From NCBI RefSeq assembly GCF_013363975.1, contig NZ_JABWGN010000005.1, positions 546,338 through 610,337 on the forward strand: a stretch of 64,000 bases of DNA. Direction: 5' to 3'. Positions 1 through 7,848 of the stretch are shown in pieces. The stretch is from Nonomuraea montanisoli. GTDB taxonomy: Bacteria; Actinomycetota; Actinomycetes; Streptosporangiales; Streptosporangiaceae. Within the stretch, counting starts at the first letter, position 1, and every line of letters begins with the position of its first letter. The position numbers and the translations under genes are program-made. The notes under the pieces were generated by a model. The model was not told the DNA's origin and ran no database searches. It was given only the letters and a program-made list of their open reading frames with translations.

Positions 1-711
1 CGCCTCCAGCACACCCAGCGTGGACACCAGCGCGGTGTCCTTCTGCAACGAGATGAAGTCGTTCAGCAGCGGCGGCACGACCCGGCGGGTGGCCTGCGGC
101 AGCACCACGAACCGCATGGTCTTGCCGTGGCTGAGCCCGAGCGAGCGGGCGGCGGCCACCTGGCTCGGGTGCACCGACTCGATGCCCGAGCGGAACACCT
201 CGGCCACGTACGCGCCGTACGAGAGCGTCAGCGCGATGACGCCGAGCGCGGTCAGGTCGGTCGGTATGCCCTGCAGGCGCAGCGCGGGCAGGCCGAAACC
301 GACCATGTAGATGACCAGCAGCGTCGGCACGCCGCGGAAGGTGTCGACGTACAGCGTGGCGAGGGCCCGCACCGGGAACAGCGCGGCCGTCCTCGTCGAC
401 CTGACCAGGGCCACCAACAGGCCCACGACCAGGATGAGCGGCTCGGCGAACAGGAAGATCTTGACGTTCAGCCAGAAGCCGCTGATGACGTCGGGCAGCG
501 CCCGGGCGAAGTGCTCGGGATTGAAGAAGGTGTCCTGGACGCGCGGCCAGCCCGGCGAGTTCGTGACCACCCACCCGACGAGGACGGCGAAGACCACCGT
601 GGAGGCCGTGGCGATGGACGCCGAGCGGCGGGCCCGCGCCCTGCGGACCCGCTCCCGCTCCACCTGCCGCTCGCTCTTGACCCAGACCGGGCCTGCTGGC
701 ATGTCAGTCAT
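1..711 (-). CDS. Amino-acid ABC transporter permease (HisM family), 3' end beyond window
   Basis: Inner-membrane permease subunit of a polar amino-acid importer. The product starts MTDMPAGPVW, has a membrane segment near residues 30-50 (ATASTVVFAVLVGWVV) and a second block of segments from about residue 85. It carries the cytoplasmic EAA loop (VAAARSLGLSHGKTMRFVVLP), which contacts the ATPase subunit. The gene runs off the left edge after about 237 codons, so only the last few residues are missing. It lies 18 bp downstream of the substrate-binding lipoprotein gene and is read with it. The ATPase gene is not in view. Glutamate, glutamine or a basic amino acid are possible substrates; the sequence does not decide. 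A second ATG three codons in (700-702) is an alternative start. Confidence 0.9.
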   Translation of the reverse strand, partial: MTDMPAGPVWVKSERQVERERVRRARARRSASIATASTVVFAVLVGWVVTNSPGWPRVQDTFFNPEHFARALPDVISGFWLNVKIFLFAEPLILVVGLLVALVRSTRTAALFPVRALATLYVDTFRGVPTLLVIYMVGFGLPALRLQGIPTDLTALGVIALTLSYGAYVAEVFRSGIESVHPSQVAAARSLGLSHGKTMRFVVLPQATRRVVPPLLNDFISLQKDTALVSTLGVLEA

Positions 712-729
712 GGACGTACGCGGTGGTCG

Positions 730-1596
730 TCAGCTCAGCTCGGGCGCGCCCGCGGCCGAGCCCAGCCACTGCTGCTCGATCTTGGCCAGGTCGCCCTTGG
801 ACTTCAGCGCGTCCACGGCCTTGTCCACGCAGGTCTTGAGCTGGGTGCCCTTCTCCATGACCAGGCCGAACTCCTCGGGGCCTCCGCCCGTGGCGGCGAA
901 CTGGCCGACGATCTTGGAGCCTTCGACCTGCGCGGCCGTGACGTAGAACGCCGTCGGCAGGTCCACGACGATGGCGTCGACCTGCTTGTTCTTCAGCGCG
1001 TTGATGGCGTCGACCTGGTCGTTGTAGACGTTGGGGTCGTCGGCGGGCTTCACGACGTTCTTGACCGCGTCGAGCGAGGTGGTGCCGACCTGCACGCCGA
1101 TCTTGGCGTTCTTGAGGTCGGCCAGCGTCTTGGCCCCCGCGTACTTGCCGTCGCCCAGCGCCACCACGGCCTGCTTGACCGTGTAGTAGCCGTGGCTGAA
1201 GTCGACCGCCTTGGCCCGGTCGGGGGTGATCGACACCTGGTTGACGTCGAAGTCGAACTGCTTGGCGCCCGGGGCGAAGGCCGAGTCGAACTTGACCGTG
1301 TTCCACTGCACCTCGTCGCGGTCGAAGCCGAGCTCCCCGGCGACCGCGAACGCCACCGCGCTCTCGAACCCCTGGCCGTTGGCGGGGTCGTCGTCCTTGA
1401 ACCACGGCTCGTAGGCGGGCTTGTCGGTGCCGATGGTCAGCTTGCCCGCGTTGACGAGCTTGAGCTGGTCCTTGGTGCACGCCGTGGCCGCGGGGGCGGC
1501 GCTGGGGCCGCTGCTGGTCGCCGTGTTGTCGACGGGTGCGCACGCGACGGCCGCGGCGAGGGCGCCCAGCGCGAGCAGCGTCGAGGGACGGACCAT
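730..1596 (-). CDS. Amino-acid ABC transporter substrate-binding lipoprotein (family 3)
   Basis: Extracytoplasmic binding protein that captures an amino acid for the neighbouring permease. The 288-residue product begins MVRPSTLLALGALAAAVACA, a lipoprotein signal peptide with the lipidated cysteine at residue 19. The mature part follows the SBP_bac_3 pattern: KLTIGTDKPAYEPW early, FDFDVNQVSITPDRAKAVDFS in the middle, and a hinge segment KIGVQVGTTSLDAVK. The start is fixed by GGAGG at about 1605-1609; longer in-frame extension lacks a signal peptide at its N-terminus. A possible -10 (TACAAT, minus strand, 1636-1641) lies upstream. Family assignment is secure; the bound amino acid (glutamate-type most likely) is inferred only. 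Confidence 0.92.
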   Translation of the reverse strand: MVRPSTLLALGALAAAVACAPVDNTATSSGPSAAPAATACTKDQLKLVNAGKLTIGTDKPAYEPWFKDDDPANGQGFESAVAFAVAGELGFDRDEVQWNTVKFDSAFAPGAKQFDFDVNQVSITPDRAKAVDFSHGYYTVKQAVVALGDGKYAGAKTLADLKNAKIGVQVGTTSLDAVKNVVKPADDPNVYNDQVDAINALKNKQVDAIVVDLPTAFYVTAAQVEGSKIVGQFAATGGGPEEFGLVMEKGTQLKTCVDKAVDALKSKGDLAKIEQQWLGSAAGAPELS

Positions 1597-1958
1597 GGGT
1601 GGTGCCTCCAGGGGAACGCGGGGAAGAACGAGCCGATTGTACGCTGCCCCGCTAGGAAATACGCCGCCACCTGGGCTCATACCACCCCATACCGCCCTTT
1701 CCCGTCCCCGCCTTCTCTCCCCGTCCCAGGTACAGGGCCGCTCGGGGTGCAGCACCACTTGGACGCGGGGTCACTCGGGGGCAGGGCCGCTCGGGCGGGC
1801 GAGGAGATGGGCCGGCGAGGAGACAGTGGGGAGGGTGGGGCGTGGTGGAGGTCGCGGCACAGGGGACGCGGGAAGAGGGGGGCGCCCGCGCAGCTCACGG
1901 GTGAGGGAGGCGGGCCCGCCGTGTGGGGGCAAGCGAAAAGAGCCGGCCCCGGAGACGC
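1597..1958. other. Intergenic region between importer operon and rplI
   Basis: No gene is supported here. The left part holds the presumed promoter of the binding-protein gene (minus-strand TACAAT at 1636-1641 and the ribosome site at 1605-1609). The right part is purine-rich on the plus strand, and GGGCCGCTCGGG occurs twice (about 1736 and 1785). Open frames across it have no ribosome site and no recognisable protein. Confidence 0.5.
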
Positions 1959-1997
1959 GTACGGCCCCCGCTCCCGCGAGGGGAGAGGGGGCCGTAC
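1959..1997 (-). terminator. Terminator of the rpsF-ssb-rpsR-rplI operon
   Basis: An 11-bp inverted repeat (GTACGGCCCCC at 1959-1969 with GGGGGCCGTAC at 1987-1997) whose loop can extend the stem with CTCCC/GGGAG. It lies 17 bp past the rplI stop codon in the direction of transcription. There is no strong U-tract, as is usual for actinobacterial terminators. Confidence 0.75.
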
Positions 1998-2014
1998 GGC
2001 AGGCGTGCCTGGCG

Positions 2015-2461
2015 TCAGCCGGCGACGACCTCGACGTCGAGCGAGGCCGACACCTCAGGGTGCAGCTTGACGCTGACCTTGTGGCTGCCGACGCTCTTGA
2101 TCGGGTTGACGATCTCGATGCGGCGGCGGTCGAGGAGCGGGCCGCCGGCGGCCTTGACCGCGTCGGCGACGTCGCCCGTGGTGATCGAGCCGAACAGGCG
2201 GCCGGAGTCGCCCGCGCGGGTCGTCAGGCGCACGCGCAGGGCGCCGAGCTGGCCGGCGACCTCCTTGGCGGTGCCCAGGTCGCGGATCTCGCGAGCGTCA
2301 CGAGCTTTCTTGATGGACTCGATCTGCTTCTCCGCGCCACGCGTCCAGCGCATGGCGTAGCCCCGCGGGATGAGGTAGTTACGGCCGTAGCCGTCCTTGA
2401 CCTCGACGACGTCGCCGGGGGCGCCGAGGCCGGAGACCTCGTTGGTGAGGATGAGCTTCAT
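2015..2461 (-). CDS. rplI: 50S ribosomal protein bL9
   Basis: Large-subunit protein bL9, bound to 23S rRNA near the L1 stalk base. The 148-residue product begins [20 protein letters not shown] and has the conserved N-domain signature [13 protein letters not shown] at about residues 24-36. A helical connector ([16 protein letters not shown]) and the C-terminal RNA-binding domain follow. Length matches the family. AAGGAGG stands just upstream of the start. It is the last gene of rpsF-ssb-rpsR-rplI, 14 bp after rpsR and followed by a hairpin terminator. Confidence 0.98.
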   Translation of the reverse strand: MKLILTNEVSGLGAPGDVVEVKDGYGRNYLIPRGYAMRWTRGAEKQIESIKKARDAREIRDLGTAKEVAGQLGALRVRLTTRAGDSGRLFGSITTGDVADAVKAAGGPLLDRRRIEIVNPIKSVGSHKVSVKLHPEVSASLDVEVVAG

Positions 2462-2475
2462 GTCGTCAGACCTCC

Positions 2476-2712
2476 TTAGCGCGCGGTGCTCGTGTAAGGC
2501 AGCAGAGCCACCTCACGGGCGTTCTTGATCGCGGTCGCCACGTCGCGCTGGTGCTGGGTGCAGTTGCCCGTCACCCGGCGCGCACGGATCTTGCCGCGGT
2601 CGGAGATGAACTTCCGCAGCAGCGCCGTGTCCTTGTAGTCGACGTAGGAGATCTTGTCGTGGCAGAACAGGCAAACCTTCTTCTTGGGCTTGCGCAGTGC
2701 CGGCTTGGCCAT
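2476..2712 (-). CDS. rpsR: 30S ribosomal protein bS18
   Basis: Small-subunit protein bS18, which pairs with bS6 on the platform of the 30S subunit. The 78-residue product has the S18 core ([20 protein letters not shown], then [20 protein letters not shown]). The N-terminus keeps a CLFCHD pair and the core has one more cysteine, so a full four-cysteine zinc-binding set is not present; I see only three cysteines. Lies 63 bp after ssb and 14 bp before rplI in one leftward operon. Confidence 0.98.
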   Translation of the reverse strand: MAKPALRKPKKKVCLFCHDKISYVDYKDTALLRKFISDRGKIRARRVTGNCTQHQRDVATAIKNAREVALLPYTSTAR

Positions 2713-2775
2713 CGTGGTGCTCCTTTCAGAGCCCCGCCGGTGAAGCGGGAATGGTCTCGGGCTTGTGGACTGGGA

Positions 2776-3336
2776 TTAGAAAGGCGGTTCGTCGCTGAAG
2801 TCGCCGCCGCCGCCGAAGCCGCCGCTCTGCTGGCCGCCGCCCTGGTAGCCGCCGCCACCGCCGCCGCCGAAGCCGCCGCCACCGCCCTGGGGCGGAGCGG
2901 GCGACGCGGAGGCCCACGGGTCGTCGGCCGGGCCGCCACCGAAGCCGCCGCCACCGCCGCCGCCCTGACGGGAGGTGCGGTTGACCTTGGCGGTGGCGTT
3001 GCGCAGAGACGGGCCGACCTCGTCGACCTCGACCTCGTAGACGGTGCGCTTCTCGCCTTCCTTGGTCTCGTAGGACCGCTGCTTGAGCCGCCCCTGCACG
3101 ATGACCCGCATGCCGCGCTGGAGGCTCTCGGCGGCGTTCTCCGCCGCCTGCCGCCACACGTTGCAGGTCAGGAAGAGGCTTTCGCCGTCCTTCCACTCGT
3201 TGGTCTGACGATCCATGAACCGCGGAGTGGACGCGATGCGGAACCGGGCCACCGCTTGCCCCGTCGGGGTGAAGCGCAGCTCGGGGTCGTCGACAAGATT
3301 GCCGACGATGGTGATTACGGTGTCGCCTGCTGCCAT
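2776..3336 (-). CDS. ssb: Single-stranded DNA-binding protein
   Basis: SSB tetramers coat single-stranded DNA in replication and repair. The 186-residue product has an OB-fold at about residues 1-110 ([57 protein letters not shown]), a glycine-rich disordered linker, and the partner-binding tip DEPPF. The chosen ATG has AGGAAGG about 12 nt upstream; a longer frame to 3405 adds 23 arginine-rich residues with no SSB homology. Position between rpsF and rpsR is the conserved bacterial arrangement. Confidence 0.97.
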   Translation of the reverse strand: MAAGDTVITIVGNLVDDPELRFTPTGQAVARFRIASTPRFMDRQTNEWKDGESLFLTCNVWRQAAENAAESLQRGMRVIVQGRLKQRSYETKEGEKRTVYEVEVDEVGPSLRNATAKVNRTSRQGGGGGGGFGGGPADDPWASASPAPPQGGGGGFGGGGGGGYQGGGQQSGGFGGGGDFSDEPPF

Positions 3337-3425
3337 GGCCAGCGCTCGCCTTCCTGCACGCCTTCGCTTTGGGTTACGGCTCAGAGTACGGCCGACGCCC
3401 GACAAAAAGCCGGGCGACGAGCTGC

Positions 3426-3716
3426 TTAGTGCACGTCGGGGCGGAGAACCTTGGTGCGCAGGATGCCCTCGTTGAGGTTCATCTGGCGGTCGAGCTCCTT
3501 GACCGTCGCGGGCTCCGCGGACAGGTCGATGACGGCGTAGATGCCTTCCGACTTCTTGTCGATGTCGTAGGCGAGACGGCGACGGCCCCAGACGTCGACC
3601 TTCTCCACGGTGCCGCCGTCGTTGCGGACCACGGTGAGGAACTGGTCGAGGGACGGCGCGACAGTGCGCTCATCGAGCGAAGGGTCCAGAATGACCATTA
3701 CTTCGTAACGACGCAT
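3426..3716 (-). CDS. rpsF: 30S ribosomal protein bS6
   Basis: Small-subunit protein bS6, binding partner of bS18. The 96-residue product begins [19 protein letters not shown] and contains the typical core ([20 protein letters not shown]) and C-terminal [10 protein letters not shown]. The start is set by GAGGAGG about 12 nt upstream; the frame stays open further upstream but those residues do not match the family. First gene of the rpsF-ssb-rpsR-rplI operon. A hairpin with a CACCG loop region lies 75-100 nt upstream and may be the S6:S18 autoregulatory leader. Confidence 0.98.
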   Translation of the reverse strand: MRRYEVMVILDPSLDERTVAPSLDQFLTVVRNDGGTVEKVDVWGRRRLAYDIDKKSEGIYAVIDLSAEPATVKELDRQMNLNEGILRTKVLRPDVH

Positions 3717-3790
3717 GCGGGACTCCAACCTCCTCTGGACTCTTGCGGTCACGACACTCTGCCGTGACAGGAGGACGCTGACGCGGGGCC

Positions 3791-3813
3791 CCGGTGCCCC
3801 TTTCGGCACCCGG
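3791..3813 (-). promoter_or_regulatory. Candidate S6:S18-binding leader hairpin upstream of rpsF
   Basis: On the minus strand GGTGCC and GGCACC form a 6-bp stem around a GAAAGG loop (plus coordinates 3793-3798 with 3805-3810), and the 3' arm continues as CACCGGGG. Known S6 leader RNAs combine a hairpin with a CACCG segment, which is what is seen here. The match is by eye and short. Confidence 0.3.
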
Positions 3814-3904
3814 GCGTGACGGGTCACCCATCACAACGCAGCCTGACCAGGTTACCAGCCGAGTCCCTGTGGGAAGGCCTGTAGGAAACCAGGGGGTGAT
3901 AGTT

Positions 3905-4216
3905 GTGCCACACATCCTCCAACCTTCCGAAAACCAGCGGTTCAGGCTCTCGCTCAACAGCGACGGACGGGCTCATCCGGTGGAGAACATCCTGGCGATC
4001 GTCACCGTCGTGTGCGGTCTGACGGCCTTCGTCGCGGCGTTCGTCCCCGGCGGTCACGTCGTCGCCTCGTGGGCGGGCACCCTCGGCTTCGGGACGGGCC
4101 TCTACTCCCAGTACGTCTCCGCGACGACTCCCCAGCGAGCCCTCAACATCGTCGGGATCGTCGCGTCGTTCGTGGGCGTGGCCCTCGGCATCGCCCGCGG
4201 CGGTTTCCTTCCCTGA
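3905..4216 (+). CDS. Small two-helix membrane protein, function unknown
   Basis: The 103-residue product (MPHILQPSENQRFRLSLNSD...) has a soluble N-terminal ~30 residues and two or three hydrophobic segments: ILAIVTVVCGLTAFVAAFV, VASWAGTLGFGTGLYSQYV and ALNIVGIVASFVGVALGIA. I do not recognise a named family. The GTG at 3905 is chosen because AGGGGG lies 8 nt before it. It diverges from the rpsF operon and converges with another small membrane gene, sharing a bidirectional terminator. Function cannot be given from sequence. Confidence 0.75.
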   Translation: MPHILQPSENQRFRLSLNSDGRAHPVENILAIVTVVCGLTAFVAAFVPGGHVVASWAGTLGFGTGLYSQYVSATTPQRALNIVGIVASFVGVALGIARGGFLP

Positions 4217-4241
4217 GCCCCCGACCGGATCCGAACACGTG

Positions 4242-4277
4242 AGGACGGCCCCGGTGACTTCCGGGACCGTCCTTTCG
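4242..4277. terminator. Bidirectional terminator between two small membrane-protein genes
   Basis: AGGACGG-C-CCCGG (4242-4254) pairs with CCGGG-A-CCGTCCT (4261-4273): 12 base pairs with one C/A mismatch and a 6-nt loop, followed by TTTCG on the plus strand. It sits between the converging genes ending at 4216 and 4286. Confidence 0.75.
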
Positions 4278-4285
4278 ATATGGGG

Positions 4286-4465
4286 TCATCCTCCGATGTG
4301 CAGGTCCACGCCGAGCAGGACGAGGAACCACAGGAAGACCGCGAGCAACGCCTCGGCGATGTCCTTGAGGATCGCCGGGGTGATGTAGTGGTACACCCAG
4401 GCCACGTAGAGGCCTATCACGACGTAGATCAGGATGATTAACGAGCGCCATCGCCACCGGGCCAT
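4286..4465 (-). CDS. Short two-helix membrane protein, function unknown
   Basis: A 59-residue product beginning MARWRWRSLIILIYVVIGLY. Two hydrophobic segments are clear: LIILIYVVIGLYVAWVY (about residues 9-25) and LLAVFLWFLVLLGVDL (about 40-55), separated by HYITPAILKDIAEA. The N-terminus is tryptophan/arginine-rich, placing it in the cytoplasm by the positive-inside rule. GAGGAG lies 7 nt upstream of the ATG, and coding GC pattern is normal, so the gene is real despite its size. It contains one TTA leucine codon. No family is recognised. Confidence 0.75.
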   Translation of the reverse strand: MARWRWRSLIILIYVVIGLYVAWVYHYITPAILKDIAEALLAVFLWFLVLLGVDLHIGG

Positions 4466-4539
4466 ATGCGTTCTCCTCGGGTAGGGGGTGCCTGGCGACT
4501 TCCCTGGCCGGGGTACGGCAAACGGATAGGCTCGGTGAC

Positions 4540-5283
4540 ATGGTGCGCATCGGAGCTCACGTCGGCCAGGACGATCCCGCCGCTCACGCCGCCGCGGTCG
4601 GTGCCGAGGTGGTGCAGTTCTTCCTCGGCGATCCCCAGGGCTACGCCAAGCCCGTGCTGCCCGACAAGCCGGTGGAGGGCGTCGACGTCTTCATCCACGC
4701 CCCGTACCTCGTCAACGTGGCGACGACCAACAACCGGATCCGCATCCCCAGCCGCAAGCTGCTCGCCCAGCACCTGGAGGCGGCGGCCGGCCTGGGCGCC
4801 AAGGGCCTGATCGTCCACGGCGGCCACGTCAACAAGAGCGACGATCCACAGGCCGGCTTCGACAACTGGCGCAAGGTGTTCGAACGGCTGGAGTGCCCGA
4901 TCCCGGTGCTCATCGAGAACACCGCGGGCGGCGACAACGCGATGGCGCGCAGGCTGGAGCGCATCGCGCGGCTGTGGGACGCGCTCGACGGGTTCGACGT
5001 CGGCTTCTGCCTCGACACCTGCCACGCGCACGCGGGCGGCGAGGAGCTGGTGGACCTGGTGGACCGGATCAAGGCCATCACCGGCCGGATCGACCTGGTC
5101 CACTGCAACGACTCGCGCGACGCGTTCGACTCGGGCGCCGACCGGCACGCCAACCTGGGCAAGGGGCAGATCGACCCGGAGCTGATCCTCGCGGTGTGCC
5201 GGGCGGCCGGCGCGCCGATCGTGGTGGAGACCCCGGCCGAGGGGCAGGCGGCCGACATCGCGTTCCTGCGCGAGAACCTCTGA
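4540..5283 (+). CDS. nfo: Deoxyribonuclease IV (apurinic/apyrimidinic endonuclease)
   Basis: Base-excision-repair AP endonuclease of the EndoIV TIM-barrel family, which cuts 5' of abasic sites using three zinc ions. The 247-residue product shows the family landmarks: N-terminal RIGAHVG, HAPYLVNVATTN, LIVHGGH, VLIENTAGG, DVGFCLDTCHAHAGG, LVHCNDSRD and the C-terminal VVETP. The metal-binding His, Glu and Asp residues sit in these motifs. The mRNA is probably leaderless: TAGGCT at 4527-4532 is 7 nt before the ATG and no ribosome site is seen. Slightly shorter than E. coli Nfo (285), as in other actinobacteria. Confidence 0.95.
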   Translation: MVRIGAHVGQDDPAAHAAAVGAEVVQFFLGDPQGYAKPVLPDKPVEGVDVFIHAPYLVNVATTNNRIRIPSRKLLAQHLEAAAGLGAKGLIVHGGHVNKSDDPQAGFDNWRKVFERLECPIPVLIENTAGGDNAMARRLERIARLWDALDGFDVGFCLDTCHAHAGGEELVDLVDRIKAITGRIDLVHCNDSRDAFDSGADRHANLGKGQIDPELILAVCRAAGAPIVVETPAEGQAADIAFLRENL

Positions 5284-5323
5284 AACCCTCACGCGGGGCT
5301 CTGGAGATCGGAAACACACAGCC

Positions 5324-5332
5324 TGTGGATAA
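5324..5332 (-). other. Isolated perfect DnaA box
   Basis: TGTGGATAA on the plus strand is TTATCCACA on the minus strand, the strict DnaA consensus. It lies alone in the 100-bp gap between nfo and the convergent mannosyltransferase gene, about 33 kb from oriC. Confidence 0.4.
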
Positions 5333-5383
5333 CTTCCCTGGATTACCGGGCCGCGAAAGTGGGTAAGGGCCGTCGCCGGCCGG

Positions 5384-6466
5384 TCAGCCGGCCCACGCGC
5401 CCGTGAGGAAGCGCACCGCGTTCAGCACCATGAGCGGCCCCGCGACCAGGCCGTAGACCACGAGCGTCCACGGCCGCCGCGCCCCCAGCGCCGCGACGGC
5501 CGTCCACAGGGGGAACCACAGCAGCAGCGAGCGCGGGATCGACAGGTAGTACGCCGACGTCATGAGAGCCGCCGCCTGGAGCCCGGTGTAGACGAGCTCG
5601 CTCCACCGGCGCCGCGCCGCCAGCCAGACCAGCGCGGCCACCGCCAGCACGGCTCCGGCGAGCTCCATGCGGAACGCCACCGCGAAGTCGTCGCGGCCGA
5701 GCGCCGCGTGCCAGGTCGTGATCCACGACTCCCACGGCCAGACCGTCTGCCTGCCCCAGCCGGCCTCCTGCGCGTGCTTCCAGGCCAGCCAGTCGCCGGA
5801 GCGGCTGTAGTGGAAATACGAGTAGAACGCCAGCGGCAGGAACGGCACGGCGAGCAGCGGCCACGGGGCCGGCCGTGCCGGCAGCTCCCGGGCGCGCCGG
5901 TGCGGGACGTACTCGACGACCAGGGCGACCGCCAGGAACAGGCCGGTGATGCGCACACATGACGCGGCGGCGGCGAGCACGACGGCCCCGGTCCACTGCC
6001 CGCGCCGGGCGGCCAGCCACGCCGGGATCGCGAACGCGAGGAACAGCGTCTCGCTGTAGCCCGCGGCCAGGAACACGGCCGTGGGGAACAGCAGCAGCGC
6101 GAGCACCGCCATCCAGCCCGGCGCGCCCTCCAGCTCGGCCAGCCGCGCCAGCGCCACCATCGCCACCGCCCCGGCGACCAGCGACACGATCAGCCCGCAC
6201 GCCGTCCAGTCGGGCACCACCAGGTGGACCAGGCGTAACACCGCGGGCAGGCCGGGGAAGAACGCGGGCAGCCCCGCGTCGGGCGGCGCGGCGGGGTCGC
6301 CGTCGTAGCCGTGGCGGGCGATGACGACGAACAACCCCGCGTCCCACTGCTTCCAGCGGGCGACGTAGGCGTTCAACGCCGACCCGAGCAGCGTGGCGAC
6401 CAGCAGGCCGGCCCGGGAGCCGAACCAGATCAGCAGCGCGTCGCGCGCCGCCGAACGGGTGATCAC
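5384..6466 (-). CDS. PIG-V-like polyprenol-dependent mannosyltransferase
   Basis: Multi-pass membrane glycosyltransferase related to eukaryotic PIG-V, expected to use polyprenyl-phosphate mannose for envelope glycan or protein mannosylation. The 360-residue product has an N-terminal segment LIWFGSRAGLLVATLL, then KQWDAGLFVVIARHGYDG, which carries the conserved WD acidic motif in the first extracytoplasmic loop. About eight further hydrophobic segments follow, including LFLAFAIPAWLAARRGQW and LLLWFPLWTAVAALG. The start GTG overlaps the stop of the upstream GT87 gene (GTGA), so the two are translationally coupled. Exact acceptor is unknown. Confidence 0.85.
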   Translation of the reverse strand: MITRSAARDALLIWFGSRAGLLVATLLGSALNAYVARWKQWDAGLFVVIARHGYDGDPAAPPDAGLPAFFPGLPAVLRLVHLVVPDWTACGLIVSLVAGAVAMVALARLAELEGAPGWMAVLALLLFPTAVFLAAGYSETLFLAFAIPAWLAARRGQWTGAVVLAAAASCVRITGLFLAVALVVEYVPHRRARELPARPAPWPLLAVPFLPLAFYSYFHYSRSGDWLAWKHAQEAGWGRQTVWPWESWITTWHAALGRDDFAVAFRMELAGAVLAVAALVWLAARRRWSELVYTGLQAAALMTSAYYLSIPRSLLLWFPLWTAVAALGARRPWTLVVYGLVAGPLMVLNAVRFLTGAWAG

Positions 6467-7848
6467 CGGTACGAGGGAACGAGCGTGAACCGGTCGGGGG
6501 CGCCGTCGAACACGCCGCCGGTCTGGTCGTCGACGCCCGCCTGCCGGACGACGTCCTTGTGCGGGCGCAGGATGTCGCGCACCACGAACGCCATCATGAT
6601 CACAATGGTGATGACCCGGCCCCAGACGGCGGTGAAGTACGTGTCGTCGCCGATGCCCAGGTCGTCGCGGCTGAGCGGCGGCTGGGAGAGCAGGTAGAGC
6701 CAGATGGCGAAGAAGTACCACATCTCCGCGAGCTGCCAGAGGACGAGCGGCTTCCAGTTGGGCCGGGCCAGCACCGCGAACGGCACCAGCCAGAGCACGA
6801 ACTGCGGCGACCACACCTTGTTCGTCATCATGAACGCGGCCAGGGCCAGGAAGCAGATCTGCGCCAGCCGGGGCCGCCGCGGCGCGGCCAGGGTCAGGAC
6901 CGCGATGCCCAGGCACAGCACGGCCAGCGACGCCATGCCGAGCGTGCTGACGTCGGCCTCGCCGAGGACCGGCCAGCCCTTGTTCTGGAAGAACAGCCAC
7001 GGCGAGCCCCAGTCCACCCCGCGTTCCTGCGAGAAGACGTAGAAGCGCCGCCAGCCGTCCCAGGCGAACACCATGAACGGCACGTTGACGACCAGCCACG
7101 CGCCCGCGGCGGAGGCCGCCGTGACCAGGAACGGCCGCCAGCGCCCGGTGCGCAGCGTGAGCAGGAACAGCGCCCCGGCGAACATCAGCGGGTAGAACTT
7201 CGTCGCGATCGCCAGCCCGAGCAGCACCCCGGCCGCCACCTGCCGGTGCTTCGCCCAGGCCAGCAGCATGCCCATCGACAGCGCGCCGGCGACGAGATCC
7301 CAGTTGATGTACGCGGCCAGGATCACCGACGGCGCGAGCGCGTACCACAGGGCGTCCCAGCGGCGCGTGGGCCCGGCGACCGCGGCCATCAGCAGCACCC
7401 CGGCGACCAGGCAGAGGCCGAGGAAGACGACCGTGCCGTCGTAGAAGCGGATGGCCTGCTGGACGGCGTCGGGCTCCAGCCAGCGGGCGATCCGGCTGAA
7501 GACCTGCATGACCTCGCCGAGCACGACGGGGTACTCGACCTGCTTGTCGAACGGCACGTCGGCGAAGTAAGGGCTCTGCACGTCGAGCTGCCGGTCGAAG
7601 TACAGCGGGTAGATGTCGCTGTAGCAGAAGTGGGTGTAGGTGGAGACCTGGTCGTTCCACCCGCCGGTACGGCACGGCAGCCTGAAGACGTACGCCAGGC
7701 TGGCCCCCAGCGCCGCGAACAGCGCCAGGGGCAGGTACGGCACGGCGCGCGCGAAGAGCGGCGGCCGGTGGACCGGCTCGTCCACCGTGTCGTCACCCAC
7801 CGTGTCGTCATCCACCGGGCCGTCACCCACCGGTTCCGTCTTCACCAC
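6463..7848 (-). CDS. GT87-family (DUF2029) membrane glycosyltransferase
   Basis: Polyprenol-linked sugar transferase of the GT-C fold, related to mycobacterial mannosyl/arabinosyl transferases that build lipoglycans. The 460-residue product has a 25-residue acidic N-terminus, a first membrane helix (AVPYLPLALFAALGASLAYVF), then an extracytoplasmic loop with WNDQVSTYTHFCYSDIYPLY and the DxxxY-type motif FDKQVEYPVVLGE. About ten more hydrophobic segments follow. Either GTG at 7848 or 7845 can start it; both overlap the stop of the penicillin-binding protein gene, so translation is coupled. It is the third gene of a leftward envelope operon. Donor and acceptor are not evident. Confidence 0.87.
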   Translation of the reverse strand: MVKTEPVGDGPVDDDTVGDDTVDEPVHRPPLFARAVPYLPLALFAALGASLAYVFRLPCRTGGWNDQVSTYTHFCYSDIYPLYFDRQLDVQSPYFADVPFDKQVEYPVVLGEVMQVFSRIARWLEPDAVQQAIRFYDGTVVFLGLCLVAGVLLMAAVAGPTRRWDALWYALAPSVILAAYINWDLVAGALSMGMLLAWAKHRQVAAGVLLGLAIATKFYPLMFAGALFLLTLRTGRWRPFLVTAASAAGAWLVVNVPFMVFAWDGWRRFYVFSQERGVDWGSPWLFFQNKGWPVLGEADVSTLGMASLAVLCLGIAVLTLAAPRRPRLAQICFLALAAFMMTNKVWSPQFVLWLVPFAVLARPNWKPLVLWQLAEMWYFFAIWLYLLSQPPLSRDDLGIGDDTYFTAVWGRVITIVIMMAFVVRDILRPHKDVVRQAGVDDQTGGVFDGAPDRFTLVPSYR

